From positions 1 through 64,000 of the forward strand of contig CABZCA010000007.1 of NCBI GenBank assembly GCA_902524115.1: DNA of 64,000 nucleotides, read 5' to 3'. Below the pieces are notes generated by a model. It had not been told where the DNA came from and did not search any database. It saw nothing but the letters and a program-made list of their open reading frames with translations. This DNA is from an uncultured Pelagibacteraceae bacterium. Its GTDB lineage: Bacteria > Pseudomonadota > Alphaproteobacteria > Pelagibacterales > Pelagibacteraceae. The position numbers were made by a program, and so were the translations under genes. Below, piece by piece: positions 53,598 to 63,859 of this stretch (positions within the stretch are counted from its first letter, which is position 1; every line of letters begins with the position of its first letter).

Positions 53598-55232
53598 ATG
53601 ACAGAAAATTTAAAAGTACTAGCTTTAAAATATAGACCTCAAGTATTTGAGGATTTAATTGGCCAAGAGATTATTGCTGAAACAATTAAAAATTCAGTCA
53701 TCTCCGATCAAACTGCGAACGCATTTTTATTCACTGGTATTAGAGGTGTTGGAAAAACAACTTTTGCAAGAATAGTTGCTAAGGCATTAAATTGTGAAAA
53801 TGGTGTTGAAAATCTTTGCAAAAAAGATTTTTGTGAACATTGTAATTCAATTGTTAACTCAAATCATATTGACGTTTTAGAAATGGATGCTGCTAGTAAG
53901 ACTGGTGTTGATGATGTAAGAGAGCTTATTGAATTTTCAAGATATGGACCAACAACTGCTAAATATAAAATTTTTATTATTGATGAAGTTCATATGTTAA
54001 GCAAACAAGCATTTAATGCACTTTTAAAAACATTAGAGGAACCACCAAAATATTTAAAATTTATTTTTGCAACAACTGAAATCAAAAAAATTCCTGTAAC
54101 AGTAATATCGAGATGTCAACGTTTTGATCTCTCTAGAGTGAAATCTGAAGAGCTTTTTAATTATATAAAAATGATTAAAGACAAAGAAGGAGGTAAAGTT
54201 TCAGATGAAGCTTTAAAATTAATTGTTAAAATTTCAGAAGGATCTGTTAGAGATGCATTATCATTGTTAGATCGTGGACTTGTTGCCAATCAAAATGATG
54301 AGGAATTAAATTTAGATAAAGCACAAAGTATTTATGGATATTTTGATAAAAGTTCTCTGATAGAATTGATAAAAAATTTGTTAAGTGGAGATGAAAAAAA
54401 AGTATTTGAGTTGTATAGAAAAATTTATGATTCTGGCGTAGATCCCAAAATTTTTTTGAATGATTTTCTTGAGGTTTTATATTACCTAAAAAATATTAAT
54501 TTTATAAATTTAGACGGAAATAATTTTTCTTTAAATGATCAAGATTTTAGTAATCTTTCCTCAATATCTGAAAATTTAGATTCAAAGGATATAATCCTTT
54601 TTTGGCAATTTACACTTGATACAATGGAGGAAATTAACATAGTTTCAAATCCAAATTTATCAGTTGAAATGTTCCTTTTCAGATTAATGAGAATAAAAGG
54701 TTTAAAGGAGAAAGATGTTGAGGAAAGCTTTACTGGAAAAAATCCTGATACTTTAATTAAAGAACCTGAAAAAAAAATTACAAGTAAAACAATAGATCAA
54801 ATCAAAAATATTTCACAACAAGAAAAAATTGAACCAAATTTAAATAAAGATGAAGTAATAAATGAACTTAAAATAGGTTCATTTGAAAGTTTGATAAATC
54901 TATGTACGGAAAGGAAAGAAGCAAAGCTTAAATATGAGCTTGAAACTAATATAAATTTAGTTTCATTCACTGAGGGTTTAATAGAAATATCTTTTAATGA
55001 AAACTTAGACAAAGACTTTATTAAAAATCTATCTAACAAGCTGTACGAATGGACATCCAAGAGATGGATTATCTCTCTATCAAAAAACCAAGGACAAATT
55101 TCAAAAAAAGAAAAAAATAAAATTGATGAGAAAAAAATATTTAATAATGTTAAAAAGTCTGAAGCATATAAAAAAGTGATCGAAGCATTTCCTGATGCAG
55201 AATTAATAAATGTTGAGTTGAAAGAGGATTAG
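53598..55232 (+). CDS. dnaX: DNA polymerase III subunit gamma/tau
   Basis: Clamp-loader ATPase. Start ATG 53598 gives MTENLKVLALKYRPQVFEDLIGQ; the track start at 53583 is inside the SRP RNA. Walker A is GIRGVGKTTFARIVAKALNC, the zinc module has CKKDFCEHCNSI, Walker B IFIIDEVHMLS, and the SRC motif is VISRCQRFDLSR. A short tau-like C-terminal domain follows residue 380. 544 residues. No obvious programmed frameshift slip site stood out. It leads dnaX-ybaB-recR. Confidence 0.96.
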   Translation: MTENLKVLALKYRPQVFEDLIGQEIIAETIKNSVISDQTANAFLFTGIRGVGKTTFARIVAKALNCENGVENLCKKDFCEHCNSIVNSNHIDVLEMDAASKTGVDDVRELIEFSRYGPTTAKYKIFIIDEVHMLSKQAFNALLKTLEEPPKYLKFIFATTEIKKIPVTVISRCQRFDLSRVKSEELFNYIKMIKDKEGGKVSDEALKLIVKISEGSVRDALSLLDRGLVANQNDEELNLDKAQSIYGYFDKSSLIELIKNLLSGDEKKVFELYRKIYDSGVDPKIFLNDFLEVLYYLKNINFINLDGNNFSLNDQDFSNLSSISENLDSKDIILFWQFTLDTMEEINIVSNPNLSVEMFLFRLMRIKGLKEKDVEESFTGKNPDTLIKEPEKKITSKTIDQIKNISQQEKIEPNLNKDEVINELKIGSFESLINLCTERKEAKLKYELETNINLVSFTEGLIEISFNENLDKDFIKNLSNKLYEWTSKRWIISLSKNQGQISKKEKNKIDEKKIFNNVKKSEAYKKVIEAFPDAELINVELKED

Positions 55233-55233
55233 A

Positions 55234-55551
55234 ATGACAGATTTTTCAAAATTAATGGAAAAAGCTAAAGAAATTGAGAGTAAAATGAAAGAAAGCCAAG
55301 AAAATATTAAAAAGATAGAGGTTGAAGGTGTTTCTGGAGCTAATGATGTAAAGGTTACGTTAAATGGAGAGGGAACTATGATCTCAATTAAACTTAGTGA
55401 AAATGTTTTAAAAGAAGAAAAAGTAATACTAGAAGATCTTATTACTGCTGCTCATAATAACGCGAAATCGCAACTTAAATCAAAAACAGCAGAGGAAATT
55501 TCTAAGGCCTCAGGAAATTTTGGAATACCCGGATTTAAGTGGCCTTTATAA
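55234..55551 (+). CDS. ybaB: YbaB/EbfC nucleoid-associated protein
   Basis: 105 residues: an N-terminal helix (MEKAKEIESKMKESQENIKKIEVEGVSGANDVKVTLNGEG), a central beta part and C-terminal helix ending in GIPGFKWPL, typical of the family. It binds DNA as a dimer. It lies 1 nt after dnaX and 5 nt before recR, the classical dnaX-ybaB-recR order. Confidence 0.95.
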   Translation: MTDFSKLMEKAKEIESKMKESQENIKKIEVEGVSGANDVKVTLNGEGTMISIKLSENVLKEEKVILEDLITAAHNNAKSQLKSKTAEEISKASGNFGIPGFKWPL

Positions 55552-55556
55552 TTTAA

Positions 55557-56162
55557 ATGCAAAATATTCCTGAAATAGAAAATTTAATTAAGCTAATATC
55601 TAAATTACCAGGGCTAGGACCTAAGTCAGCAAAAAGAATGATTTTGAAAATGATTAATAATCGTCAAGAATTATTAAAACCATTGGCTCAGAACTTAAGT
55701 GAAGTATTTAAAAATGTCATGAGATGTAAAATTTGTGGAACTTTAAAATCAAATAATAGTCCATGTGATAATTGTGAAAATAAGAGTAAAAGATTTAATA
55801 AAATTTGTGTTGTAGAAAATATTTCAGACCAATGGGCAATAGAAAGTTCATCTATTTTTCAAGGTTACTATCATATTCTTGGAGGAACACTTTCAAATAA
55901 TAATAGTCAAAACAAGGAAGACCTGCTGATCAATTCTCTAGTAGAAAGAATAAGTAGGGATAATATAGATGAGGTAATTTTGGCAACAAGTGCAACCGTG
56001 GAGGGTCAAACTACTGCATTTTATATTCAAGATACTCTAAAAAAAACAAACATTAAGATTTCAAAACTAGCACAAGGTTTACCTGTAGGTGGGGAAATCG
56101 AAAATTTAGACGACGGTACTCTTATATCTGCTTTTAAAAATAGAAAAAAACTAGAAGCTTAA
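55557..56162 (+). CDS. recR: Recombination protein RecR
   Basis: Acts with RecO/RecF to load RecA at gaps. 201 residues: helix-hairpin-helix LISKLPGLGPKSAKRMILK, a zinc finger CKICGTLKSNNSPCDNC, a Toprim domain with KICVVENISDQWAIE and a C-terminal KLAQGLPVGGEIENLDDGTL. Its stop abuts the convergent glcB stop with no base between. Confidence 0.97.
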   Translation: MQNIPEIENLIKLISKLPGLGPKSAKRMILKMINNRQELLKPLAQNLSEVFKNVMRCKICGTLKSNNSPCDNCENKSKRFNKICVVENISDQWAIESSSIFQGYYHILGGTLSNNNSQNKEDLLINSLVERISRDNIDEVILATSATVEGQTTAFYIQDTLKKTNIKISKLAQGLPVGGEIENLDDGTLISAFKNRKKLEA

Positions 56163-58313
56163 TTAACTTTTTTTAATTAATCTGTTTAAGTGCAAGAGAG
56201 GTTCTGTATAGCCAGAAGGCTGTGACTTTCCATGAAAGATTAATTCACATGCTGCTTTAAAAGCAATAGATTTATTATACTCTGGTGACATGCTTTCGTA
56301 GCTAGAATCGTTTTTATTCTGTTTATCTACAACTTTTGCCATTTTTTTTAAAATTTCAAGAACCTGTCTATTCGAGCACAAGCCATGATGAAGCCAATTA
56401 GCAATATGTTGAGATGAAATTCTCAAAGTTGCTCTATCCTCCATTAATCCAATATTGTTTATATCTGGAACTTTGGAACAACCTATACCTTGATCAACCC
56501 ATCTTACTACATAACCCAAAATAGTTTGGGCAGAATTTGAAATTTCAGTATTAATTTCATCAACAGACCAATTAGGACGATCTGCTATTGGTATAGTAAG
56601 AAGATCAGATAATTTTGATGGCTCTCTTTTTGATATTGATTTTTGTTTTTCAAAAACATTCACTTCATGGTAGTGCATAACATGTAATGCGGCGGCAGTT
56701 GGAGAAGGAACCCAAGCACAATTTGCACCTGCATTCACATGTCCAATTTTTTGTTCCATCATTTCCTTCATTTTGTCAGGCATGGCCCACATTCCTTTAC
56801 CTATTTGAGCAACTCCTGAAAACCCACATTTTAAGCCTATATCTACATTATTATCCTCATAGGTTTTAATCCATTTAGACTCTTTCATATCTCCTTTTTT
56901 GATCATTGGTCCAGCTTCCATTGAGGTATGCATCTCATCACCAGTTCTATCCAAAAATCCAGTATTTATAAAAAATACTCTATCTTTAAGTGTTCTTATA
57001 CATTCTTTGAGGTTTGCAGATGTTCTTCTTTCTTCATCCATAATTCCACACTTAATTGTATTTTTTTCTAATTTTAAAACTTCTTCAACTTTTGTAAAAA
57101 TTAAATTAGTAAATTCTGTTTCCTCTGGACCATGCATTTTTGGTTTAACAATATAAATTGACCCTTTTCTCGAATTACCTTTTCTTTTTAAATCATGAAT
57201 ACAAGCTGCTGAGGTTAAGAAAGCATCCATTATTCCCTCAGGAACCTCTGATCCATCTTTTAAAGTGATTGCAGGGTTTGTCATTAAGTGTCCAACGTTT
57301 CTCACAAGCAAAAGACTTCTTCCATGAAGTTTTAATTTTTCACCATTCAATGAAGTGTAACTCCTATCTGGATTAAGTTTTCTTTCTAATTCCTTACCAT
57401 TTTTTTCAAATATTGATTTTAAATTTCCTTTCATCAATCCTAACCAATTTCTATAACAAGTTACTTTATCTTCAGCATCTACTGCGGCTACACTATCTTC
57501 ATGGTCACAAATTGTTGATACAGCAGACTCAATTATAATATCGCTTATACCAGCAGCATCTCTTGCAGCACTAAATGCTCTAGGATTAATAATTATTTCA
57601 AGATGAAGATTATTATTTTTTAAGATTATAGCATTTGGTTTGGCTGCATCCCCTCTATGACCAATAAACTTCTCTAAATCTGATAAATTATATTCTTTAT
57701 TTTCCTTATATATTGAAAGTTTTTTATTCTTTACTACTAAACCAGTAATATCTTTCCAGTCAAGATCATTTATTTGAAAATATTTGTTCAAAAAGTTTCT
57801 AGTGTATTTAATTACTTCTTGTCCTCTTAAAGGATCATATTTTTCACTTCCACTTTCTTCAGACTCTATTATATTTGATCCATAAAGACTGTCATATAAG
57901 CTTACCCACCTTGCATTCGCTGCATTTAAACTATATCTAGAGTTCATTATTGGAACAACTAATTGTGGTCCTGCTATATTAGATATTTCTTCATCTAAGT
58001 TTTTAGTTGCTATTTTAAAATCTTCACCTTTTTTTTTCAAATAACCTATTTCTTCCAAAAAATTTTTGTATTTATTATAGTCAATCTCGTGGTCTCTATT
58101 TTTTTTATGCCACAGATCTATTTCTTGTTGTAATGTTTCTCTGATTTCGAGTAATTTTTTATTTTTAGGCGCTAATTCATGCACTACTTTGTCAAAGCCT
58201 TTCCAGAACTCGTCAGGACCAACATTAGTATCCAATAAAAGCTCATTTTTGACAAAATCAGCCAGATTTTTTGCTACAGATAAGTTGTGGATTTTGATGT
58301 ATTGCTCTCTCAT
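56163..58313 (-). CDS. glcB: Malate synthase G
   Basis: Condenses glyoxylate with acetyl-CoA. The 716-residue length is that of isoform G. Blocks: VHELAPKNKKLL, EDSVAAVDAEDKVTCYRNWLGLMKG, VRNVGHLMTNPAITLKDGSEVPEGIMDAF, PKMHGPEETEFTN, CGIMDEERRTSANLKECI, INTGFLDRTGDEMHTSMEAGPM and the SPTAAALHVMHYHEV region. In some SAR11 strains glcB is preceded by a glycine riboswitch; the 96-nt upstream gap here is too AT-rich and shows none of its conserved blocks. Confidence 0.96.
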   Translation of the reverse strand: MREQYIKIHNLSVAKNLADFVKNELLLDTNVGPDEFWKGFDKVVHELAPKNKKLLEIRETLQQEIDLWHKKNRDHEIDYNKYKNFLEEIGYLKKKGEDFKIATKNLDEEISNIAGPQLVVPIMNSRYSLNAANARWVSLYDSLYGSNIIESEESGSEKYDPLRGQEVIKYTRNFLNKYFQINDLDWKDITGLVVKNKKLSIYKENKEYNLSDLEKFIGHRGDAAKPNAIILKNNNLHLEIIINPRAFSAARDAAGISDIIIESAVSTICDHEDSVAAVDAEDKVTCYRNWLGLMKGNLKSIFEKNGKELERKLNPDRSYTSLNGEKLKLHGRSLLLVRNVGHLMTNPAITLKDGSEVPEGIMDAFLTSAACIHDLKRKGNSRKGSIYIVKPKMHGPEETEFTNLIFTKVEEVLKLEKNTIKCGIMDEERRTSANLKECIRTLKDRVFFINTGFLDRTGDEMHTSMEAGPMIKKGDMKESKWIKTYEDNNVDIGLKCGFSGVAQIGKGMWAMPDKMKEMMEQKIGHVNAGANCAWVPSPTAAALHVMHYHEVNVFEKQKSISKREPSKLSDLLTIPIADRPNWSVDEINTEISNSAQTILGYVVRWVDQGIGCSKVPDINNIGLMEDRATLRISSQHIANWLHHGLCSNRQVLEILKKMAKVVDKQNKNDSSYESMSPEYNKSIAFKAACELIFHGKSQPSGYTEPLLHLNRLIKKS

Positions 58314-58367
58314 AAATTGAAAATCTTATAATAAATTGTCATTTTTGCGCAATCAAAATTGCTTATT

Positions 58368-58398
58368 TTAACAATTTATCGCCTTTTTTGTTTATAAT
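58368..58398 (+). promoter_or_regulatory. Possible accA promoter
   Basis: TTAACA, a 19-nt spacer and TATAAT (58393-58398), 12 nt before the accA ATG. The spacing to the start codon means the mRNA would be leaderless or nearly so, or that the -10 is elsewhere. The same 96-bp gap must also hold the glcB promoter. Confidence 0.4.
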
Positions 58399-58409
58399 AC
58401 ATACTTTAA

Positions 58410-59516
58410 ATGAAAAATTATCTAAATTTTGAGACAGACATCAAAAATCTTGAAGAGGAATTAGATAAACTAAAAGACCCCTATAATCAGGAAGGTTTAT
58501 CTGAAGTCGATACTTCAAAAATAAGCAAAGTTGAAGAAGAAATAAATGAAAAGTTAGAGAAAATTTATTCTAACTTAGATCCATGGCAGACAGCATTAGT
58601 TGCTCGTCATGAAGATAGACCTAAAGCAAAATTTTTTGTTGAAAATCTTTTTGATGATTTTATCCAACTTTCTGGAGATAGATATTATGGTGAGGACAAA
58701 GCTGTTATAGCTGGTTTTGCAAAATTTGATGGTAAATCTGTTTTAGTAATTGGTCAAGAAAAGGGATCAGATCTTAATAAAAGAATAGACCATAATTTTG
58801 GAATGATGAGACCAGAGGGTTATAGAAAAACAATTAGACTTATGGAGTTAGCTAACAAGTTTAAAATTCCAATTATTTCTATTGTTGATACTCCAGGAGC
58901 GTATCCAGGAGTTGGCGCAGAGGAAAGAGGTCAAGCTGAAGCAATAGCAAAATCTATTGAATGCTCTATGAAGTTAACAGTCCCTACAATTGCGATAATA
59001 ATTGGAGAGGGTGGATCTGGAGGAGCAATAGCATTGGCATCATCCAATAAAGTAATTATGCTTCAAAACGCAATATACTCTGTTATTTCTCCTGAAGGAT
59101 GTGCCACCATTTTATGGAGAGACCCAAAAAAAACTTTAGAAGCTGCAACTGCAATGAAAATGTCATCCAGCGATCTTTTAAAATTAAATATAATTGATGA
59201 AATAATCCCAGAACCAGTTGGAGGTGCTCATCGAGATAAAGATCTAGTATTGGATAATATAAGAGACTCATTAAAGAAAAATTTAGATTTTTTTGAGACA
59301 ATGGATAAAGAGGAAATTCTTACTCATAGAAAAAATAAATTTTTGTCAATTGGAAGAAATAAAGGATTTACAACACAATCAGAAGATGGAAATGATCTAT
59401 CTATGAAGGCAAGTGTAGTTGAAAAAATTTATCGAAACTTTAAAAAGAATTCTAAAATTTATTATGGTGTTTCTGTTATAGCTTTATTAATTTTACTTTT
59501 AAGTATTTTTTTATAA
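58410..59516 (+). CDS. accA: Acetyl-CoA carboxylase carboxyltransferase subunit alpha, tail-anchored form
   Basis: Partner of AccD. The first 320 residues are canonical: [79 protein letters not shown] and [11 protein letters not shown]. Typical AccA ends soon after the equivalent of [11 protein letters not shown], but this one continues about 48 residues, ending in a hydrophobic segment [19 protein letters not shown] preceded by Lys/Arg-rich NFKKNSK. That is the layout of a C-terminal membrane anchor. 368 residues. Confidence 0.95.
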   Translation: MKNYLNFETDIKNLEEELDKLKDPYNQEGLSEVDTSKISKVEEEINEKLEKIYSNLDPWQTALVARHEDRPKAKFFVENLFDDFIQLSGDRYYGEDKAVIAGFAKFDGKSVLVIGQEKGSDLNKRIDHNFGMMRPEGYRKTIRLMELANKFKIPIISIVDTPGAYPGVGAEERGQAEAIAKSIECSMKLTVPTIAIIIGEGGSGGAIALASSNKVIMLQNAIYSVISPEGCATILWRDPKKTLEAATAMKMSSSDLLKLNIIDEIIPEPVGGAHRDKDLVLDNIRDSLKKNLDFFETMDKEEILTHRKNKFLSIGRNKGFTTQSEDGNDLSMKASVVEKIYRNFKKNSKIYYGVSVIALLILLLSIFL

Positions 59517-62033
59517 AGCCCCATGGCAATGTTTATATTTCTTTCCAGAATTACAAGGGCAGGGTTCATTTCTTCCAATCTTTTTTGTTGAAAGCTCGTC
59601 AAATTTTTTACTTAAATTTTCATTTCTTTGTTCTTCTTGGCTACTTTCTATAAGCTTTAAATTAAACAAAATTGTAATTAAATCATACTTAAGTTTACTT
59701 AATAAATTTTCAAAAAGTGTAAATGCCTCTTTCTTATATTCTACTAAAGGATCTCTTTGTCCATAAGATCTTAAACCAATGACTTGTCTTAATTGTTCTA
59801 AATATTGAATATGTAATTTCCAATTTTGATCAATTAGTTGTAAAAAAATTCTTTTTTCTATTTCGTTATATTGCTCTTCATTTAATATTTTTATTCTCTC
59901 TTCTCTTGAACTTTTAAATTTATTTTTTATTTTTTCTTCAAACGCCTTATTTTCAAGATTGACTAATTCATTAATTTCAATTTCTTCAAATGATTTTCCT
60001 AATAAAGATTTTAATTGCATATTGATTTCATTTGATCCTGCATTGGCTAACTTTTTTGTTTTCTTAAGTTTCAAATCATCAATAATTTCATCCAGAAAAT
60101 TTTCAGAATATTGCTTAGAGTCTTTATTTTCAATTACTTCATTTCTTTGTGAAAATATTACTTGCCTTTGATCGTTTAAAACATTGTCAAACTTCAAAAG
60201 AGTTTTTCTAATATCAAAATTTCTTGCCTCAACTTTTTGTTGTGCTCTTTCCAATGCTTTATTTATCCAAGGATGGTCTATACTTTCTCCATCTTTAAGT
60301 CCAAGTTTTTCAAGTATATTATTCATAGACTCAGACCCAAATATTCTCATCAAATCGTCCTCTAAACTTACATAGAATATAGAACTACCTTCATCACCTT
60401 GTCTGCCTGATCTTCCTCTCGCTTGATTATCTACTCTCCTACTTTCCATTCTTTCTGTACCAATGACAAACAATCCTCCCAATTTTTTTATCTCAGCTTT
60501 ATCACTTTCATCCTGACCTCCCAATTTGATATCAACACCTCTACCTGAAATACTCGTAGTAATAATTATTGATTTTTTTTTCCCTGCATCTGCAATAATT
60601 TCAGCTTCTTTTTGGTGATTTTTCGCGTTTAAAACTGTATGTTTTATATTTTTTTTATCTAATAGGTTTGAGAAGTGTTCAGATTTATTTATACTTGAAG
60701 TGAAAACTAATAATGGCTGACCTTTTGCGTTACATTCAACAATCTTACTAATTATTGCTTCGTCTTTTTCGTTACTAGTTCTAAATATTTGATCATTCGA
60801 GTCTTCTCTTATCATCTTCTTATTAGTAGGTATCGACACTACTGGTAGATTATAAATTTCAAAAAACTCCTCTGATTCTGTTAAGGCCGTACCAGTGCAG
60901 CCGGCTATTTTTTTGTAGAGTTTAAAGAAATTTTGGTAGGTAATTGATGCTAAAGTTTGATTTTCAGCATTAATTGTTAATTTTTCTTTTGCCTCTAGAC
61001 TCTGATGAAGGCCATCACCAAACCTTCTTCCTGGCAGCTGTCTACCTGTTTGCTCATCAATTATGATTATTTGCCCATCTTTTACAATGTAATCTCTACC
61101 ACTCTGAAATAGATGGATTGCACGTAATGATTGATTAACTAAATGAACAATATGAAGGTTTTCTGGATCATAAAAATTTTTATTTTTTAGTATTCCAGCA
61201 TTAGAAAATATATTTTCAACATTATCCACACCTTTATTAGTTAACAAAATATTTCTATCCTTTTCATCTATTTCAAAATCCTCTTCTTTCAAATTTTTCA
61301 CAAGTTTATCAACAGCTATATATTGATTAGTTTTATCTTCTGTTGCTCCTGAAATTATTAGAGGTGTTCTAGCCTCATCAATTAAACAAGAGTCAATTTC
61401 ATCAACAATTGCATAATTATGTTCTCTTTGAACCATAGTCTCTTTGGAAAATTTCATATTATCTCTTAAATAATCGAAGCCCAATTCACTATTAGTAGAG
61501 TAAGTTATATCTTTTGAATAATTTTCTTTTCTCTCCAAATCATCTTGTCCAGTATTTATATATCCACAAGTCAAACCTAAAAACTCATAAATCTTACCCA
61601 TATTCTCGCTATCTCTCTTAGCCAAATAATCATTTACAGTTACTATATGGACACCTTTTTTTTCTAGAGCATTAAGGAAAGCTGCAAGAGCTATGGTTAA
61701 TGTTTTACCTTCTCCAGTTTTCATTTCTGCAATTTTATTCTCATGGATTACAACGCCACCAATTAGCTGAACATCAAAGTGTCTTTCATTTCTTATTCTC
61801 TTAGAGGCTTCCCTAACCATTGAAAAAGCTTCAGGCAATACTTCGTTTAAACTTTTACCATTTTTAATATCTTCAATTAGTTTCTCAGTTTTTTTTGGAA
61901 ACATTTCATCAGATAAATTTTTTAAGTCTTTTTCTAAAAGATTAACTTTATTGATTATTTGTTGAATTCGGCCTAGTTCCTTTTCATTTCCGCTTTTAAT
62001 AAGCTTTGAAAATATATTAAGTGGGTTGAACAT
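59511..62033 (-). CDS. secA: Preprotein translocase ATPase SecA
   Basis: Motor for Sec export. Walker [25 protein letters not shown]-like [62 protein letters not shown] and the C-terminal zinc motif [17 protein letters not shown] are all present. 840 residues. The SecB/lipid-binding tail is intact. The 3' end overlaps accA by 6 nt; argJ diverges 58 bp from its start. Confidence 0.97.
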   Translation of the reverse strand: MFNPLNIFSKLIKSGNEKELGRIQQIINKVNLLEKDLKNLSDEMFPKKTEKLIEDIKNGKSLNEVLPEAFSMVREASKRIRNERHFDVQLIGGVVIHENKIAEMKTGEGKTLTIALAAFLNALEKKGVHIVTVNDYLAKRDSENMGKIYEFLGLTCGYINTGQDDLERKENYSKDITYSTNSELGFDYLRDNMKFSKETMVQREHNYAIVDEIDSCLIDEARTPLIISGATEDKTNQYIAVDKLVKNLKEEDFEIDEKDRNILLTNKGVDNVENIFSNAGILKNKNFYDPENLHIVHLVNQSLRAIHLFQSGRDYIVKDGQIIIIDEQTGRQLPGRRFGDGLHQSLEAKEKLTINAENQTLASITYQNFFKLYKKIAGCTGTALTESEEFFEIYNLPVVSIPTNKKMIREDSNDQIFRTSNEKDEAIISKIVECNAKGQPLLVFTSSINKSEHFSNLLDKKNIKHTVLNAKNHQKEAEIIADAGKKKSIIITTSISGRGVDIKLGGQDESDKAEIKKLGGLFVIGTERMESRRVDNQARGRSGRQGDEGSSIFYVSLEDDLMRIFGSESMNNILEKLGLKDGESIDHPWINKALERAQQKVEARNFDIRKTLLKFDNVLNDQRQVIFSQRNEVIENKDSKQYSENFLDEIIDDLKLKKTKKLANAGSNEINMQLKSLLGKSFEEIEINELVNLENKAFEEKIKNKFKSSREERIKILNEEQYNEIEKRIFLQLIDQNWKLHIQYLEQLRQVIGLRSYGQRDPLVEYKKEAFTLFENLLSKLKYDLITILFNLKLIESSQEEQRNENLSKKFDELSTKKIGRNEPCPCNSGKKYKHCHGAL

Positions 62034-62091
62034 TTTGATATAAAATTAAATATTTGAAATATATAGTAATTAATTAATTATTTTAAATATC

Positions 62092-63393
62092 ATGAAATTT
62101 AACATAAACAATTTTATAAATACTAGCAGCCAAAGCTCTAAAATTGTTGATTTTCAGGATTTAGATCATATTGATGGAGTCTCGATTTCTGCAGTCAGCG
62201 CCGGCTTATATAAATTTAAGAGAGATGAATTAGTTTTATTTTATTTTAGAGATGGTGCAAATTATGCTTCTGTATATACACAATCAAAGTTAATATCAGA
62301 AAATCTTAAATGGAATAAAAAAATTAAAGCAAAAAAAATATTTGCATTATTAGTTAACACTAGAAATGCCAATGCATTAACAGGTCCAGACGGCTATAAT
62401 GCATTGAAGAAAATTTCTTTAGACTTGTCCTCAAAATTAACTGTGATACAGAAAAGAGATGAAGATGCTCCAAAACAAATTTCTTCAAAAGAAATACTTT
62501 TTGGTTGTACAGGTACAATAGGAGAGAAATTTCCATTAGAAAAAATTAAAAATTCACTACCTGAATTAGTTAAGAAAATAAAATATACACAAAATAAATT
62601 AATCTGGATGAAAGCTGCAATGGGCATAATCACAACAGATTTAAAACCCAAAGTATCAATGGCCGAAACAAAAATTGGTTCATCAAAAATTAAAATTTAT
62701 GGAATTGCAAAAGGTTCAGGCATGATTTACCCCAATATGGCAACTACATTGGGTTATATATTTACTGATGCAACTTTATCCTCATCAGTTTTAAATGATG
62801 TATTAAAAAATAATATAAAGTCGACATTCAATGCAATTTCATGTGATGGTGACACAAGTACAAATGATATGGTTTCTATATTTTCAACAAGCAAAGTTAA
62901 TCACTCAGAAATTAAAAAATATAGTGACAGTAAACTTAAAAATTTTAACAAGGCAGTTCATGATGTCTTATTAAATTTAGCTAAGCAAGTCGTTTCTGAT
63001 GGAGAAGGAGCTTCTAAATTTATTTCTATTAATTGTATTAACTGCAGAACTGAAAAAGATGCAAAAAATATATCTTTTAAAATAGCAAACTCATTATTAG
63101 TTAAGACAGCCATTGCGGGAGAAGATCCAAACTGGGGGAGAGTAGCTATGGCAATTGGAAAGAGTGACTTTAAAATTAATGAACAAAAATTATCTATTTC
63201 TTTTGGACAATATAAAATTTATCACAAAGGATCTTTATACAAATCTTATGACGAAGAAAAAGTTAAGGAATACATGAAAGGTCAAATAATTGAAATAGAA
63301 GTTGATATTGGTCAGGGTACCAAAAAATTTAAATCGTACACTATGGATTTAACAAAAAAATATGTTGAAATTAATGCGGATTATAGGACTTAA
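62092..63393 (+). CDS. argJ: Glutamate N-acetyltransferase / ornithine acetyltransferase
   Basis: Recycles the acetyl group from acetylornithine to glutamate. The self-cleavage and nucleophile motif is KGSGMIYPNMATTLGYIFTDA, with Thr of MATT as the new N-terminus; CTGTIGEKFPLEKI is the oxyanion-hole block and AIAGEDPNWGRVAMAIGKS the C-terminal substrate site. 433 residues, slightly longer than usual in the N-terminal chain (residues 60-100). Fits with argB, argD and argF in this window. Confidence 0.95.
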   Translation: MKFNINNFINTSSQSSKIVDFQDLDHIDGVSISAVSAGLYKFKRDELVLFYFRDGANYASVYTQSKLISENLKWNKKIKAKKIFALLVNTRNANALTGPDGYNALKKISLDLSSKLTVIQKRDEDAPKQISSKEILFGCTGTIGEKFPLEKIKNSLPELVKKIKYTQNKLIWMKAAMGIITTDLKPKVSMAETKIGSSKIKIYGIAKGSGMIYPNMATTLGYIFTDATLSSSVLNDVLKNNIKSTFNAISCDGDTSTNDMVSIFSTSKVNHSEIKKYSDSKLKNFNKAVHDVLLNLAKQVVSDGEGASKFISINCINCRTEKDAKNISFKIANSLLVKTAIAGEDPNWGRVAMAIGKSDFKINEQKLSISFGQYKIYHKGSLYKSYDEEKVKEYMKGQIIEIEVDIGQGTKKFKSYTMDLTKKYVEINADYRT

Positions 63394-63433
63394 CTATATT
63401 GAAATTTCATAGACTAATATTTAAATAATAAAT

Positions 63434-63859
63434 ATGATCAAGTATTTGCTAAAATGTAAAGATTGTAAGCAAGAATTTGAAAGCTGGTTTAGTACCTCAA
63501 ATGAGTATGATAGGTTGCTGAAATTAAAACTTTTAAATTGTCAATCCTGTGAGTCCATAAATGTTGAAAAATCCTTGATGTCACCTAATTTATTGAACAC
63601 CAAGAAAAAAGAAAACCTAAAAGAAATAAAAAAATATAAAGATGTAAGAAAAAAACTTTCTGACTACAAAAAATTTGTAAAAGATAATTTTGAGTATGTT
63701 GGAGAAAATTTTGCGTATAAAGCAAGATCAATCCATTATGATAAAAAGAAACCCAAAAAAGGTATATATGGTAGTGCTTCTCTTAAAGATGTTAAGGAGT
63801 TGAGAGAAGAAGGAATAGAAACTGACATTATTCCATGGATAGAGGCAGATAAAAATTAA
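63434..63859 (+). CDS. DUF1178 family zinc-ribbon-like protein
   Basis: 141 residues. The N-terminus MIKYLLKCKDCKQEFESWFSTSNEYDRL and a second CxxC (NCQSCESINVEKSLMSPNL) form the zinc ribbon of DUF1178. A basic middle part is followed by a conserved C-terminal KDVKELREEGIETDIIPWIE. The biochemical function is unknown. The family is common in alphaproteobacteria. Its stop TAA overlaps the ubiG TAA on the other strand (TTAA). Confidence 0.88.
   Translation: MIKYLLKCKDCKQEFESWFSTSNEYDRLLKLKLLNCQSCESINVEKSLMSPNLLNTKKKENLKEIKKYKDVRKKLSDYKKFVKDNFEYVGENFAYKARSIHYDKKKPKKGIYGSASLKDVKELREEGIETDIIPWIEADKN

Noticed and set aside
58314-58409. Glycine riboswitch upstream of glcB
   Set aside because: Expected from other SAR11 genomes, but the sequence lacks the aptamer's conserved purine-rich blocks and is too short for aptamer plus expression platform.
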